Shown here: positions 11,441 to 19,452 of the stretch, piece by piece
Position numbering within the stretch: the stretch's first letter is position 1
Layout of the letters: each line of letters begins with the position of its first letter
DNA from: Peronospora farinosa
Lineage: Eukaryota; Oomycota; Peronosporomycetes; Peronosporales; Peronosporaceae
Direction: 5' to 3'
NCBI GenBank assembly: GCA_947646735.1
Contig: CANTFK010000938.1
Location: 124,001-188,000 of the forward strand
DNA: 64,000 nucleotides
The notes under the pieces: generated by a model
What the model was told of the DNA's origin: nothing
Seen by the model: the letters and a program-made list of their open reading frames with translations, nothing else
Databases searched by the model: none
Made by a program: the position numbers and the translations under genes

Positions 11441-12391
11441 GTGACTATGGGAAAGGAGAACTTGTTGAATTTTCTTTCATTTAACAATTACGCTATGACA
11501 AAGTCAATGCGCGTCGCTGCTAAGGCAGCCAAGAGCTCGGCTGCACGCCTGTGTGCAGCCGCTACTGAGGCTTCACAGCCTCAGCCAGCAGACACTAATG
11601 TGTCTTCTGGAAGTCAACATCAGCCTGCAACGCCTGTTGCAGGTTCACGTAGCGCTTCGCCACGTGAAGATGTTGACCCAGAGTTAGTCGTTGACTACTC
11701 TGGTGAGTCGGATCACGCATCTGGCTCAAAGTTACCTATTCCACTCCTGGGCTTTCCCCGGGGTGATACCTCGTCGTCTAATGCTACGAAGAGGGATCGT
11801 GGTACATTGAGTGAATCAATGTACCGTGAAATGTTCGGGTCGTCTGATGAATCAGACGACTCGCCAAACGAGTCGAAGAATAGTGACTCGGGTGGGGGCC
11901 GTAAGGGTGATGTCAGTGCTTCTACTGACATCAATGCTCATAGTGTCGGTACTTCTGTTGACACTAATGCTCGTGGTGTCGGTACTTCTGTTGACACCAC
12001 GCAGAAGGCTTTAGACCGCAACGTATTGCGTCTTGCTCCTGATCGCAAGCCATGGATGCTACCTAAGCATCTGCTTGATCGTTGGTCTGGAAAGACCAAC
12101 GAACGGTTCTCCATACCGTTGTTTGATGCGTCAAAGCTTCACGACCTTGACGCCAGTGCGAAGAACTTTCGCACTGAGAACGATTATTACATCGATGTGT
12201 TCCTTGAACATCGATGGTATGGCCCACACAAGAAGCGTGAGGCTGACGCGTTCCTCCAATCTTGGAACGCGTTTATCACCAACGTTTTAAACGTTGGGAA
12301 AGAGGCTTGGTTTCAAAGGTCTTATGCTAGCCGCAATAAGTTTGAGAAACGAAGTACTTCCGGTGCATGCTATCGTGCACCGGTTATCTAG
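11441..12391 (+). CDS. Antisense ORF of element 1, N-terminal part
   Basis: A 316-residue frame lies between the 3' LTR and the chromodomain gene on the strand opposite gag-pol. The first 170 residues are low-complexity (Ser/Ala/Thr-rich, with an acidic SSDESDDSPNESKNSDSG run and tandem SVGTSVDTNARGVGTSVDT repeats). The rest looks globular, with WMLPKHLLDRWSGK and YYIDVFLEHRWYG. No family is recognised. The first in-frame ATG after the LTR is used as start. The frame ends at TAG 12389-12391 and appears to continue in another frame (12294-13211), suggesting one indel or a frameshift. A similarly placed antisense frame exists in element 2. Confidence 0.55.
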   Translation: MTMGKENLLNFLSFNNYAMTKSMRVAAKAAKSSAARLCAAATEASQPQPADTNVSSGSQHQPATPVAGSRSASPREDVDPELVVDYSGESDHASGSKLPIPLLGFPRGDTSSSNATKRDRGTLSESMYREMFGSSDESDDSPNESKNSDSGGGRKGDVSASTDINAHSVGTSVDTNARGVGTSVDTTQKALDRNVLRLAPDRKPWMLPKHLLDRWSGKTNERFSIPLFDASKLHDLDASAKNFRTENDYYIDVFLEHRWYGPHKKREADAFLQSWNAFITNVLNVGKEAWFQRSYASRNKFEKRSTSGACYRAPVI

Positions 12392-13211
12392 AGAGGCAGG
12401 CCTGTTATGCCTCTCTTGGGGCGACCCATACCCGGGGTGCCTGAGCACCTCGTCAAGAGCGCCTAAGGAGGCGTACCTCCTTACTGAGCCGTGGTGGAGG
12501 GCTCGCATCTCTTCTGAGATGCGTGAAGGGATTGCTACTTTGCAATCCCTTTACGAACGCGCTGGGCGCTCGTTTTCCGATGGTCCTTCACCATCGGGTG
12601 CCCCTTGTCGTACTGTTCGACAAGGCCGGGAACGTCGGCCATCAGTTGGGCCCGAGGTTCCCAGCTATCCGCCGAAGGCGGATAGCCACGCCACCGGACG
12701 AGATAACTCGTCCGACGTCCCTTCACCTCGCGGTGCTTTAGTAAGCGTTCCACGAGGAAGCGCTTCCCACCATGGGAGTCCACCAGCGGATGCGGTGGTG
12801 GAGGGAAAACCCTGTCCGATTCTTTCATCGGACTTGGCTGCAGAGTTAGACGGGTTTGCCCGTGTAACTCGTGAGCTCCGTTGTGATGTTGATCACGAAC
12901 GGGATAAGCGTCGCCGCTTAGAGGACATTGTGCGACAGCTTGGGTTTGACCATGAGAGGTCTCGGGCGAACAATGCTGTCGCACTATTTGAGGATGAGCG
13001 GCGACTTCATTCTCTGAGTAACGAGCTGGCGACAGCTCGTCAGGAGATCGTCCAATATCATGGGAAGATCTCTTCTCTACACGACCAGATATCGAATCTG
13101 GTTCGTGACAACAAGAATCTGAAGGGGATTCTTGAGAGTAATGGCTATCTTCGTCGTTCGAAGAAGCCGCGTACTGAACGTACGGACGAAGACGTCCCAC
13201 GTAAAACGTAG
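12294..13211 (+). CDS. Antisense ORF of element 1, coiled-coil C-terminal part
   Basis: A 305-residue frame overlaps the preceding frame by about 100 bp in another register; true coding probably begins near 12390. The C-terminal 110 residues form a clear charged coiled coil (for example RELRCDVDHERDKRRRLED) ending in a basic tail RRSKKPRTERT that resembles a nuclear signal. It overlaps the minus-strand chromodomain frame (12535-13302) almost completely, so about 0.7 kb is open on both strands with recognisable protein features on each. Function unknown. Confidence 0.5.
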   Translation: MGKRLGFKGLMLAAISLRNEVLPVHAIVHRLSREAGLLCLSWGDPYPGCLSTSSRAPKEAYLLTEPWWRARISSEMREGIATLQSLYERAGRSFSDGPSPSGAPCRTVRQGRERRPSVGPEVPSYPPKADSHATGRDNSSDVPSPRGALVSVPRGSASHHGSPPADAVVEGKPCPILSSDLAAELDGFARVTRELRCDVDHERDKRRRLEDIVRQLGFDHERSRANNAVALFEDERRLHSLSNELATARQEIVQYHGKISSLHDQISNLVRDNKNLKGILESNGYLRRSKKPRTERTDEDVPRKT

Positions 13212-13302
13212 GATGCGTACGCATCCTGCGTGGCAACTCGATCGTGTATGCGTTGCCTAGGCGGCGCAATACACGAAATGGGCCGATGTACTTGGGCAAC
13301 AA
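12535..13302 (-). CDS. Element 1 integrase C-terminus and chromodomain
   Basis: The frame opens with LLPKYIGPFRVLRRLG and HPTFYVGRLRPYV, the GPF/GPY module at the integrase C-terminus. After about 150 disordered residues comes a chromodomain: KRFLVERLLKHREVKG, then SYLVRWRGYPPSADSWEP with the conserved Trp and the WEP motif, then LVEQYDKGH. Chromodomains of Gypsy integrases bind modified histone H3 and steer insertion into heterochromatin. It is separated from the upstream frame by an apparent single-G deletion near 13290 (GTGGC where GTGGGC restores the frame). Confidence 0.85.
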   Translation of the reverse strand: MLPKYIGPFRVLRRLGNAYTIELPRRMRTHPTFYVGRLRPYVQYAASSNDEDSHYSQESPSDSCCHEPDSISGRVEKRSSHDIGRSPDELSPARYSENEVAAHPQIVRQHCSPETSHGQTQAVAQCPLSGDAYPVRDQHHNGAHELHGQTRLTLQPSPMKESDRVFPPPPHPLVDSHGGKRFLVERLLKHREVKGRRTSYLVRWRGYPPSADSWEPRAQLMADVPGLVEQYDKGHPMVKDHRKTSAQRVRKGIAK

Positions 13303-13784
13303 TTTATTGCTGCCACGTTAGTCACTACATGTTTAGGTAGGTTTACTGTTGACAGTAAAACTAAATCACCTTCAATAAATGTTTGAGCATTTGCCCTTCC
13401 ATTATTGTCTGCGTTTCGCTTTTGCTTATCCACCGCTTCTGCGATGGAGTCTTGCACGAAACGGACTACCGCTTCACGAGTCAGCAGGAAATCCTCAGCT
13501 GACTCGTTGCTTTTGGCTGCAGTGCATTGTGAATGCACTGCAGAGATATCGGCTACTAATTCAGTGAGAACATTACTGTTCTCACTTGTGATACCTCGGA
13601 CGATGCTGATATCTTCAGCATCGTTGTCAGTAAGAGCGTCATCGCTCTTACTTTCTTCCTCTTCACCGAAGTCGAATGGTACGACTTCGGTTACTTTCGC
13701 GTCGACCATAACGTCGTCGCGTGATGAGCAAGAGCCAGATTGGTTCTCGCTCGAGCGAGTTCTTCCCCCTTGAATTAGAGTCAC
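13257..13784 (-). CDS. Element 1 integrase C-terminal linker
   Basis: A 175-residue frame bridges the integrase core and the GPF/chromodomain frame. It is acidic (FGEEEESKSDD) and ends in a GRANAQTFIEGDLVLLST stretch, matching the segment before the GPF module in element 2 (EHFSVEDKVLLSTATLPKH). The frame breaks at both ends look like one-base slips in G runs (near 13750 and 13290). Five perfect hairpins with 10-12 bp arms lie in 13517-13691. Confidence 0.75.
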   Translation of the reverse strand: MTLIQGGRTRSSENQSGSCSSRDDVMVDAKVTEVVPFDFGEEEESKSDDALTDNDAEDISIVRGITSENSNVLTELVADISAVHSQCTAAKSNESAEDFLLTREAVVRFVQDSIAEAVDKQKRNADNNGRANAQTFIEGDLVLLSTVNLPKHVVTNVAAINCCPSTSAHFVYCAA

Positions 13785-15507
13785 CTTCTACTAAGGTGGG
13801 GACACGTGGATGGCGAAGGCCATTCACGTAGAACGGTGTATGCGTCGTAGACGCATGCACGGAGTTGTTGATGGCGAATTCGACCATCGACAAGAACTCA
13901 CTCCAACTCGTAAACGAGTGGACGTACCCTCGAAGAATCTCTTCGAGGACGCGATTGGCGCGTTCAGTCTGACCATCGGTTTCTGGATGGTCAGAAGTAG
14001 ACATTGTGAGCCGTGTTCCAAGTGTTTGGAACACGGAACGCCAAAACTCAGCCGTGAACCGGGGGTCCCTATAGGACACAAGTTCACGGGGTAAACCGTG
14101 CAATCGAAAGATTGTATCGATAAACACTCGAGCACAGCCCTCTGCTGTGATCGACTCAGGTACAGCAACAAGATGCACCATCTTGCTGAACCTGTCTAAA
14201 AACACGAGAATACCATTATTCCCGTGAGCGTCTTTGGGAAATCCAAAGACGAAGTCCATTAATACGGACTCCCAGCACTCTGCCGGAACAGGTAGAGGCT
14301 GCAATGGTGCACGGAGTGAAGTACTAGGCTTCACTCGTTGACACACCTCGCAAGCACGCACGTACTTGCGCACAAACTTATACTGGCGTGGCCAGTAAAA
14401 GTCGCGACTGACCGTGAGGTAAGTTTTCTCACGGCCGCGATGCCCACTTATTGGTGCATCGTGACATTCAAACATGATCCGCAACCTGAGATCATGTTGT
14501 GGCGGTACAACGACACGAGGCGTGTCGTTGTTGACGGCTGTGTAGTACAGTAAGCCGTCCCGCTGGGTATATCGATCGAGAGAAGATCGATACATGGCAG
14601 GCAAGCGCTTCTTAGCTTGCGTGGATGGGTCCTTGAGGTACTCCACCAGGCGTACAAGATCATTATCTTGTGCGCATACCCTTCTAATGTCGTCGAGGAA
14701 ACTCGACGACAAGACGCTGGTACTCAGCGTGGCGACAGTGGTGTTCACATCACTGTCGGATTGCACAGTCGGCTCTAGGTCAGGCCGACGTGAGAGGGCA
14801 TCGGCGACGACGTTAAGTCGTCCCGGCTTATACTCCACGGAGAAGTTGTACTCCGCGAAGAATGACAACCATCTCGCCATTCGTTGCGAGAGGTGTGGAC
14901 TATTTACAACCGTGCGTAGTGACGCATGGTCTGTATATACAATGAACGGTCTATCTCCTAAGAGATAGACGCGAAACTTAGCCAGTGCATACTTCATGGC
15001 AAGGAGTTCCTTGTCATGCACCGGGTAATTGCGCTTAGCCGGTTGCAGCTGACGCGATTGATAACAGACGACACGCTCGGCGCCGTCTGTATCATATTGC
15101 ATCAGTGCGCAGCCGATTGCAAAATCACTGGCGTCACAGACCACATGAAATGGTCTGTCTTGATCGGCAATCGCCAATACTGGCGATTGCATCAAGCTTT
15201 GCTTGATACGTTCAAAGGAACGCTGACAATCAGCGTTCCAATTCCACTTTACATTTTTCTTGAGTAAACAAGAAAGATGTACTGTCATTTCGGCGTAATT
15301 GCGCGAGTACTTGTGCAAGTACGCCGCTAGCCCAAGGAACTTCCTTAGTCCCTTGACATCGACTGGCACTGACCAGTCGGTGATCGCCTTGATCTTTTCT
15401 GGATCAGGGCGTACGCCGTTCTTTCCGACGATGCACCCAAGAAGTGGTATTTCGCTAGCTGCGAATATACACTTCTTGAGGTTGGCGTACAACTTATGCT
15501 CTCGCAT
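13663..15507 (-). CDS. Element 1 RT C-terminus, RNase H and integrase
   Basis: A 614-residue frame. RT thumb and connection: LGCIVGKNGVRPDPEKIKAI and LRKFLGLAAYLHKYS. RNase H: VVCDASDFAIGCAL (Asp), ELLAMKYAL (Glu), VYTDHASLRT (Asp) and NVVADALSRRP. Integrase: the HHCC zinc finger (ECHDAPISGH, then CEVCQR), and the core with MDFVFGFPKDAHG, VFLDRFSKMVHL and the Glu in TDGQTERANRVLEE. The second catalytic Asp, normally SDRDPRF, reads SYRDPRF here, so this integrase should be inactive. No stop codon interrupts this long frame, unlike gag. Confidence 0.93.
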   Translation of the reverse strand: MREHKLYANLKKCIFAASEIPLLGCIVGKNGVRPDPEKIKAITDWSVPVDVKGLRKFLGLAAYLHKYSRNYAEMTVHLSCLLKKNVKWNWNADCQRSFERIKQSLMQSPVLAIADQDRPFHVVCDASDFAIGCALMQYDTDGAERVVCYQSRQLQPAKRNYPVHDKELLAMKYALAKFRVYLLGDRPFIVYTDHASLRTVVNSPHLSQRMARWLSFFAEYNFSVEYKPGRLNVVADALSRRPDLEPTVQSDSDVNTTVATLSTSVLSSSFLDDIRRVCAQDNDLVRLVEYLKDPSTQAKKRLPAMYRSSLDRYTQRDGLLYYTAVNNDTPRVVVPPQHDLRLRIMFECHDAPISGHRGREKTYLTVSRDFYWPRQYKFVRKYVRACEVCQRVKPSTSLRAPLQPLPVPAECWESVLMDFVFGFPKDAHGNNGILVFLDRFSKMVHLVAVPESITAEGCARVFIDTIFRLHGLPRELVSYRDPRFTAEFWRSVFQTLGTRLTMSTSDHPETDGQTERANRVLEEILRGYVHSFTSWSEFLSMVEFAINNSVHASTTHTPFYVNGLRHPRVPTLVEGDSNSRGKNSLEREPIWLLLITRRRYGRRESNRSRTIRLR

Positions 15508-16314
15508 AAGTGTAAGAACCTTACGAACGTGTGGACTTCCACGTCTGTTTTCCCGTCCATAGCCCGACTATGGACGAACACATCATCGAAGTAACTCGGT
15601 GCGAATTCGCGCACCGGTCTCAATAGATGTGAAACACATCTATTGAATGTGGCTGGTGCATTACTAAGCCCTTGCGGCATCACCAACCATTCCCACTGGG
15701 CTCACTGCTGTGTACGGGATGTCCCGTTCACGCATTAGGATCTGATAGAAACCATCCATCAGATCCATGGACGAAAAGATGGTACTCTTAGACATACCAT
15801 CTATGATTACGTTCTTTATCGGTATCGGCGTTTGCGCCGGTATCGTTGCAGCGTTCAACTTATTGAACGCGTGCACTATCCGCCACCCTCCTGTAACCTT
15901 GCGCACACAGAAGGTCGGAGAGCTGTGAGGTGAAGTTGACTCCCTCACATGGCCCGCTGCTAGGCGATCGGCAAAGAACTTGTCGATCGCCTCGACCTGT
16001 TCCCGAGTCAGTGGCCACTGCTTCATGACACAATATTTTGTGCCAGGAACAAGGTCGATCTCGTGTCGAGTACCTTTATCCTTAGGTAACTCGCACGGAA
16101 CGGATTCAGGAAATACATCCTTGAATTCGACCAAATCCTTATACAAAGGATTTGACTTCAGCGACTCCCAGGATTGCGATGTATATCGTTCAATCCGAGT
16201 CTTCTCATCAAGGACACTCTCGTCCATTGATGAGCTGCTGAGAACCCGTTCGTTCTCGGCAAAAACTGTTGCTGACCGAATGTCAGTCATGTACTCGTCC
16301 TCTGCGACGAGCAC
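15345..16314 (-). pseudogene. Element 1 reverse transcriptase, frameshifted
   Basis: The RT fingers and palm read from 16314 (GTKYCVMKQWPLTREQ, GHVRESTSPHSSPTFCVRK, WRIVHAFNKLN, the first catalytic Asp in SSMDLMDGFYQILM). Near 15700 about 19 nt are missing relative to elements 2 and 3 (the TPSGML part of STPSGMLWEWLVMPQG), which shifts the frame. The second part resumes at 15686 with LVMPQGLSNAPATFNR and the active-site SYFDDVFVHS. A second shift (extra AC near 15538) leads into the 15507 frame. The palm motifs survive, but the copy cannot make RT without correction. Confidence 0.85.
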
Positions 16315-17324
16315 ACAGATCTGCTTGATTTGCCACTACGCAGATCACGCAAGAACCTTTTAGGTTCTAGCGTAGGCAACTGAGTTATCTCCGAAGTTAA
16401 CTTTGGAGGCGCGATCAGATCAAGCGTATAAGCGCCCGTCATAACCAAGACGTTTAACGTCTCGGTTACTTCCTGGGGACTTATTCCCTCAGTGATCATT
16501 TCCTGGGGACTTATTCCCGCAGGCTCGATGGAACCTGTTCCATCGACTTCCTCTAGCTGTGGTGGCGCAACCACAGCGAGATCCTCTACGATCAACTCTC
16601 CAGTTGATCTAGAATTACCGTGTTGCCGCTTCTGGGCAACCGGTTTACTCTTCGGTGAATGCTGCCCTCTAGGCGAGCATTCATGTCCCGGTCCACTCGA
16701 CTTATTCGAGTGGTGGACCTTCGGCGCTGCCTGTGCTTGTGCACAGCCGCCGGCAGCTTGCTCCACAGCGTGACTGTCTGTCACGCTGAGTTCTTGTGCA
16801 GTCGTACTAACGACCGAACCACAAGTGAGGCCATCACACTCACTCGTAGTACATTCACACGCTTGTGAACGCTCCAAGACATTTATCAGATGGCCATCTG
16901 ATGAACAAGCGGCAGGCATCTTCACGGTTCGATGCTGCCAGCTGACCCATGGCTCGTACCTTCTGAGCCATGGTAATCCTAGGATGACATCAAATTTGTC
17001 ATCCAGATCAATTACGATGAAATCATCATCGTACTTTTTGCCTTCAAGCGTGTACTGAATTCCCACTACACGTTTCTTTACTGTTACGGATGCGCCAGTT
17101 GCAAGGCGCACCGTCATCCTCGTTGGAGGGGTCTCGCGCTCAACATATTTGAGCCTACGATCATCTAGCGATTGGCGTCGAACAAAGTTGTTCGAAGCCC
17201 CACAATCAACTAGGGCGCAAAGTGACATGTTCTTTGTCACTTCGACCTTCAATGTGATGAGGGATACCTCATCACTGGGAGCGGCAACACACAGTGACTG
17301 TGTGTTGGGAGCAACCTTCGTCAA
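16287..17324 (-). CDS. Element 1 aspartic protease and linker
   Basis: A 345-residue frame lies in the -1 register relative to gag. The protease active site is LVDCGASNNFVRR, with DCG in place of the usual DSG/DTG. The flap and hydrophobic ILGLPWLRRYEPWVSW follow. The C-terminal half is a low-complexity linker. The frame is open upstream of 17324 to the A-run at 17391-17397, so translation probably enters by frameshifting rather than from its own start. It leaves the RT frame by an apparent loss of one A near 16340. Confidence 0.85.
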   Translation of the reverse strand: MTKVAPNTQSLCVAAPSDEVSLITLKVEVTKNMSLCALVDCGASNNFVRRQSLDDRRLKYVERETPPTRMTVRLATGASVTVKKRVVGIQYTLEGKKYDDDFIVIDLDDKFDVILGLPWLRRYEPWVSWQHRTVKMPAACSSDGHLINVLERSQACECTTSECDGLTCGSVVSTTAQELSVTDSHAVEQAAGGCAQAQAAPKVHHSNKSSGPGHECSPRGQHSPKSKPVAQKRQHGNSRSTGELIVEDLAVVAPPQLEEVDGTGSIEPAGISPQEMITEGISPQEVTETLNVLVMTGAYTLDLIAPPKLTSEITQLPTLEPKRFLRDLRSGKSSRSVCSSQRTST

Positions 17325-17355
17325 GAGTCCCGCGAACTCTCTTGACGTTGCTGGA

Positions 17356-17397
17356 TCAGTAGGGCGCTCCGCCCCTACTGACCCCGACCGTTTTTTT
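17356..17397 (-). promoter_or_regulatory. Putative -1 ribosomal frameshift signal between gag and pol
   Basis: On the minus strand the heptamer A AAA AAC (17396-17390) is followed by 8 nt and a perfect 9-bp stem (TCAGTAGGG / CCCTACTGA, 17381-17356). A -1 slip here moves exactly from the gag frame to the protease frame. The zero-frame codon containing the first slippery bases is TAA, so gag must first read through a stop, or one base is wrong (CAA would be normal). Confidence 0.55.
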
Positions 17398-18550
17398 ATG
17401 GTCTACAACGTTGTTGCGATTTCGCAGCAACGTGGGACCCACGTCTCTGGCCCTTCTTGGCAGACGGTCGATCGTCACTCCCAGTGTTACGAGACACTGG
17501 GCGTGGGGCACTACACTCATAAGCGTAGTGGCCCAACTTCTGACAGCGATTGCACATTTGCAATCGCTTGTACCCTGGAGAGCGAGGTCGCTCGCTCTCT
17601 ACATAAGAGAGGTCCATTTGTTCTGGACCTCCGCCCTCCTGTCGTCTCGGTGGACGATAGGACCCCTAGTGGACGTGAGCGTGTTGCAGGCTAAAGTCCT
17701 CCTGTTCCGCTGCAGAGATCGCTTGATCCAGCTATTCTAGCTCCAAGCGGAACAGGTGGGTCTTGACAGGACCATCTGTCAGACCCTTGATGAACACAGT
17801 AACCTGCGTGTGTTCATCGATTGGGCTCAGTACGATACAGCTAACGAGGTATCGTACGTGTTGGGCGTAAGCGTGTATAACACGCTTACCCTATTTCAAA
17901 ACCAGGAGCTCAGCCCAAGCCCTGAATTCGGCGCGAGGCGGTTCAAACGTGTGTTTGAGCCGCGCCTTGAAGACGTCATACGTTGGGAAAACGTATGGGT
18001 CGTGCAGTTTGAGCCCTAAGGCCCAAGCTTTGGCACGTCCTGCCAAGTTCGACATGGCGAACTTGACCTTCATCGCATCGTCATCGATGCGACGAGCCTT
18101 AATGGCATCGTCGAGCTCGACGAACCATCTTAACAAGGAGTCGCTTTCGACTGCCTTGTACTTGGAGACATCAATCTTTAAGGACTCGGGTCGACGTATA
18201 CACGTCGACCCGGCAGCAACAGCACTAGCCTGCTGTTGTCTCAACAGTTCAGACTGTTGAGCACCCTTCTGCATCGACAAGTCAGCTTGTTGAGCGCCTT
18301 GTTCTCTCAACAGTTCAACCTGTTGAGAACCTTGCTTCTGAAGCAAGGTGAGTTTCTTTACAACTTCGTCAAGTTCATGTTGTATGAACTTGGCGATGGT
18401 TGCATGTTGGTCGTCTCCGCTAAGAGAGAGCAACATGGCACCAACGGCAGGGTTGCCGATGGTTTCAGCCATACGCTGAACCGCATTCCATTCGAGGTCA
18501 CTCAAATGGCGGAAATCATCACGCGTTGCGTGACGACCCGCTGATTCCAT
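17396..18550 (-). pseudogene. Element 1 gag with CCHC zinc knuckle, four in-frame stops
   Basis: One frame runs from ATG 18550 to the frameshift site. It has an N-terminal coiled region with Gln-rich repeats (REQGAQQADL), a capsid-like segment (KYKAVESDSLLRWFVELDD, KVKFAMSNLAGRAKAWAL) and a zinc knuckle CNRCQKLGHYAYEC. The frame is continuous but carries TAG after ELLVLK (17893-17891), after RLELE, after AHVH, and TAA after RCRP at the frameshift site. Each stop is one substitution from CAG or CAA, and the first sits where Gln fits the context. Pol, in contrast, has no nonsense codons. Confidence 0.8.
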
Positions 18551-18590
18551 AGCGGGTGGTGCGGTGGTTGCTGAACGGACTACGAAGTGC

Positions 18591-18605
18591 TACGAAGTGC
18601 TACCA
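18591..18605 (-). promoter_or_regulatory. Element 1 primer-binding site
   Basis: Reading on the minus strand, two bases (CC) after the 5' LTR comes TGGTAGCACTTCGTA. TGG pairs with the CCA end of a primer tRNA whose 3' acceptor would read AGTGCTA. A 10-bp direct repeat (TACGAAGTGC, 18581-18600) lies here. The primer is not the tRNA-Gln of this window, whose 3' end is AGGAGCT or AGGACCT. Confidence 0.75.
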
Positions 18606-18607
18606 GG

Positions 18608-19059
18608 TGTAACGGGGCACCCTCCGACTATACTGATTACAGTATAGCCTACTTTCACTGATTACAGTGAAAGCAGGTGCCTCAATTACCTCTCTTACAC
18701 AAGAGGCAGAGGAAGCTTTACTTCTAAACAAACGCTTAGAAGTAGGGGGAAAGAAAACTGTATTTAATATAGTTAAGTATCTTAATAAAACTAATCTGTT
18801 ATAACCTATGTTAACTATATTAAACTACAACTATGTATGTCGACAACTAGCCCTCCACTCATTGCGCGCGTCCATCGGTCATTGGTCAGCGCGTTGGTTG
18901 ATATGATGCCCATATCAACCAATAAGAGGGCATCTCCAACTTCAAGGAGATCTAGGAACAATATTATAAGAAAAGGTAATATTGTCAAAATATTATAATA
19001 ATATTTTATTGACACTTCATATAAGTGTCAATATTATGTAACGAGCTCACCCCGTTACA
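18608..19059 (-). repeat. Element 1, 5' LTR
   Basis: It is the partner of 10950-11402 with the same termini, and is followed by the second GAGCA duplication. It should contain the element promoter. Confidence 0.95.
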
Positions 19060-19452
19060 GAGCAGGTATCATGAAGGAGGTTGGTCTTTTCAATTCTAAT
19101 GGATTTGTTTGCGACAGGCGCCACATCTTCACTAATTTTTTCCTCCTTTTGTGCCAAGTGAGAGCAGGAACGGTAGGGTAACTAGCGTAGATAGGTATGC
19201 ATAGAAGAAAAAGGATAGCAGAGAAAGTTAGGTATAACACAGAATCATGATTACTAAAAAGTCCTAGCTTTTATCTTTCCCACAAATCTCGCTCTCTCTC
19301 AGCTCCGGCTAAGCAGTCTCATCCTTTACGATAGGATTGCGAAGCTCCAAAATCGTCATTTGATCCCGGATACGCAGCTGCTCTAGATGGTCTCTCAGCT
19401 CCTGCTCCATCTTTTCGACATCTTCTACTATCTAGGTAGGCAAGACAATATT
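19060..19452. other. Unique flank right of element 1
   Basis: It begins with the GAGCA duplication. A minus-strand stretch (19135-19065) reads AQKEEKISEDVAPVANK, which could be a coding remnant interrupted by element 1, but the frame stops soon after the junction is restored. No gene can be supported. Confidence 0.35.

Larger units (their letters stand above)
10950..19059 (-). mobile_element. Element 1: full-length Ty3/Gypsy chromodomain retrotransposon
   Basis: The 8.1-kb element reads on the minus strand as 5' LTR (18608-19059), PBS, gag, protease, RT, RNase H, integrase, chromodomain, antisense frame, polypurine tract, 3' LTR (10950-11402). I count two differences between LTRs over about 452 bp: a G/C-run indel and one T/A change. 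It is flanked by a perfect 5-bp duplication, so it inserted recently. The copy is nonetheless disabled: gag has four in-frame stops, RT has frameshifts, and the integrase second catalytic Asp is Tyr. It is therefore probably mobilised in trans, or partly misassembled. Perfect short inverted repeats fill the coding DNA far more densely than in the host genes. Confidence 0.93.

Noticed and set aside
13741..16340. Multiple single-base frameshifts in element 1 as evidence of programmed frameshifting
   Set aside because: Most lie in G or A runs without slippery-site geometry (near 13290, 13750, 16340). Sequencing or assembly slips or simple decay explain them better.
17396..18550. Reassignment of UAG/UAA to Gln in this genome
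   Set aside because: Host genes end in TAG (phosphatase-family and Sel1 genes), and long pol and myosin frames use normal Gln codons, so UAG remains a stop.
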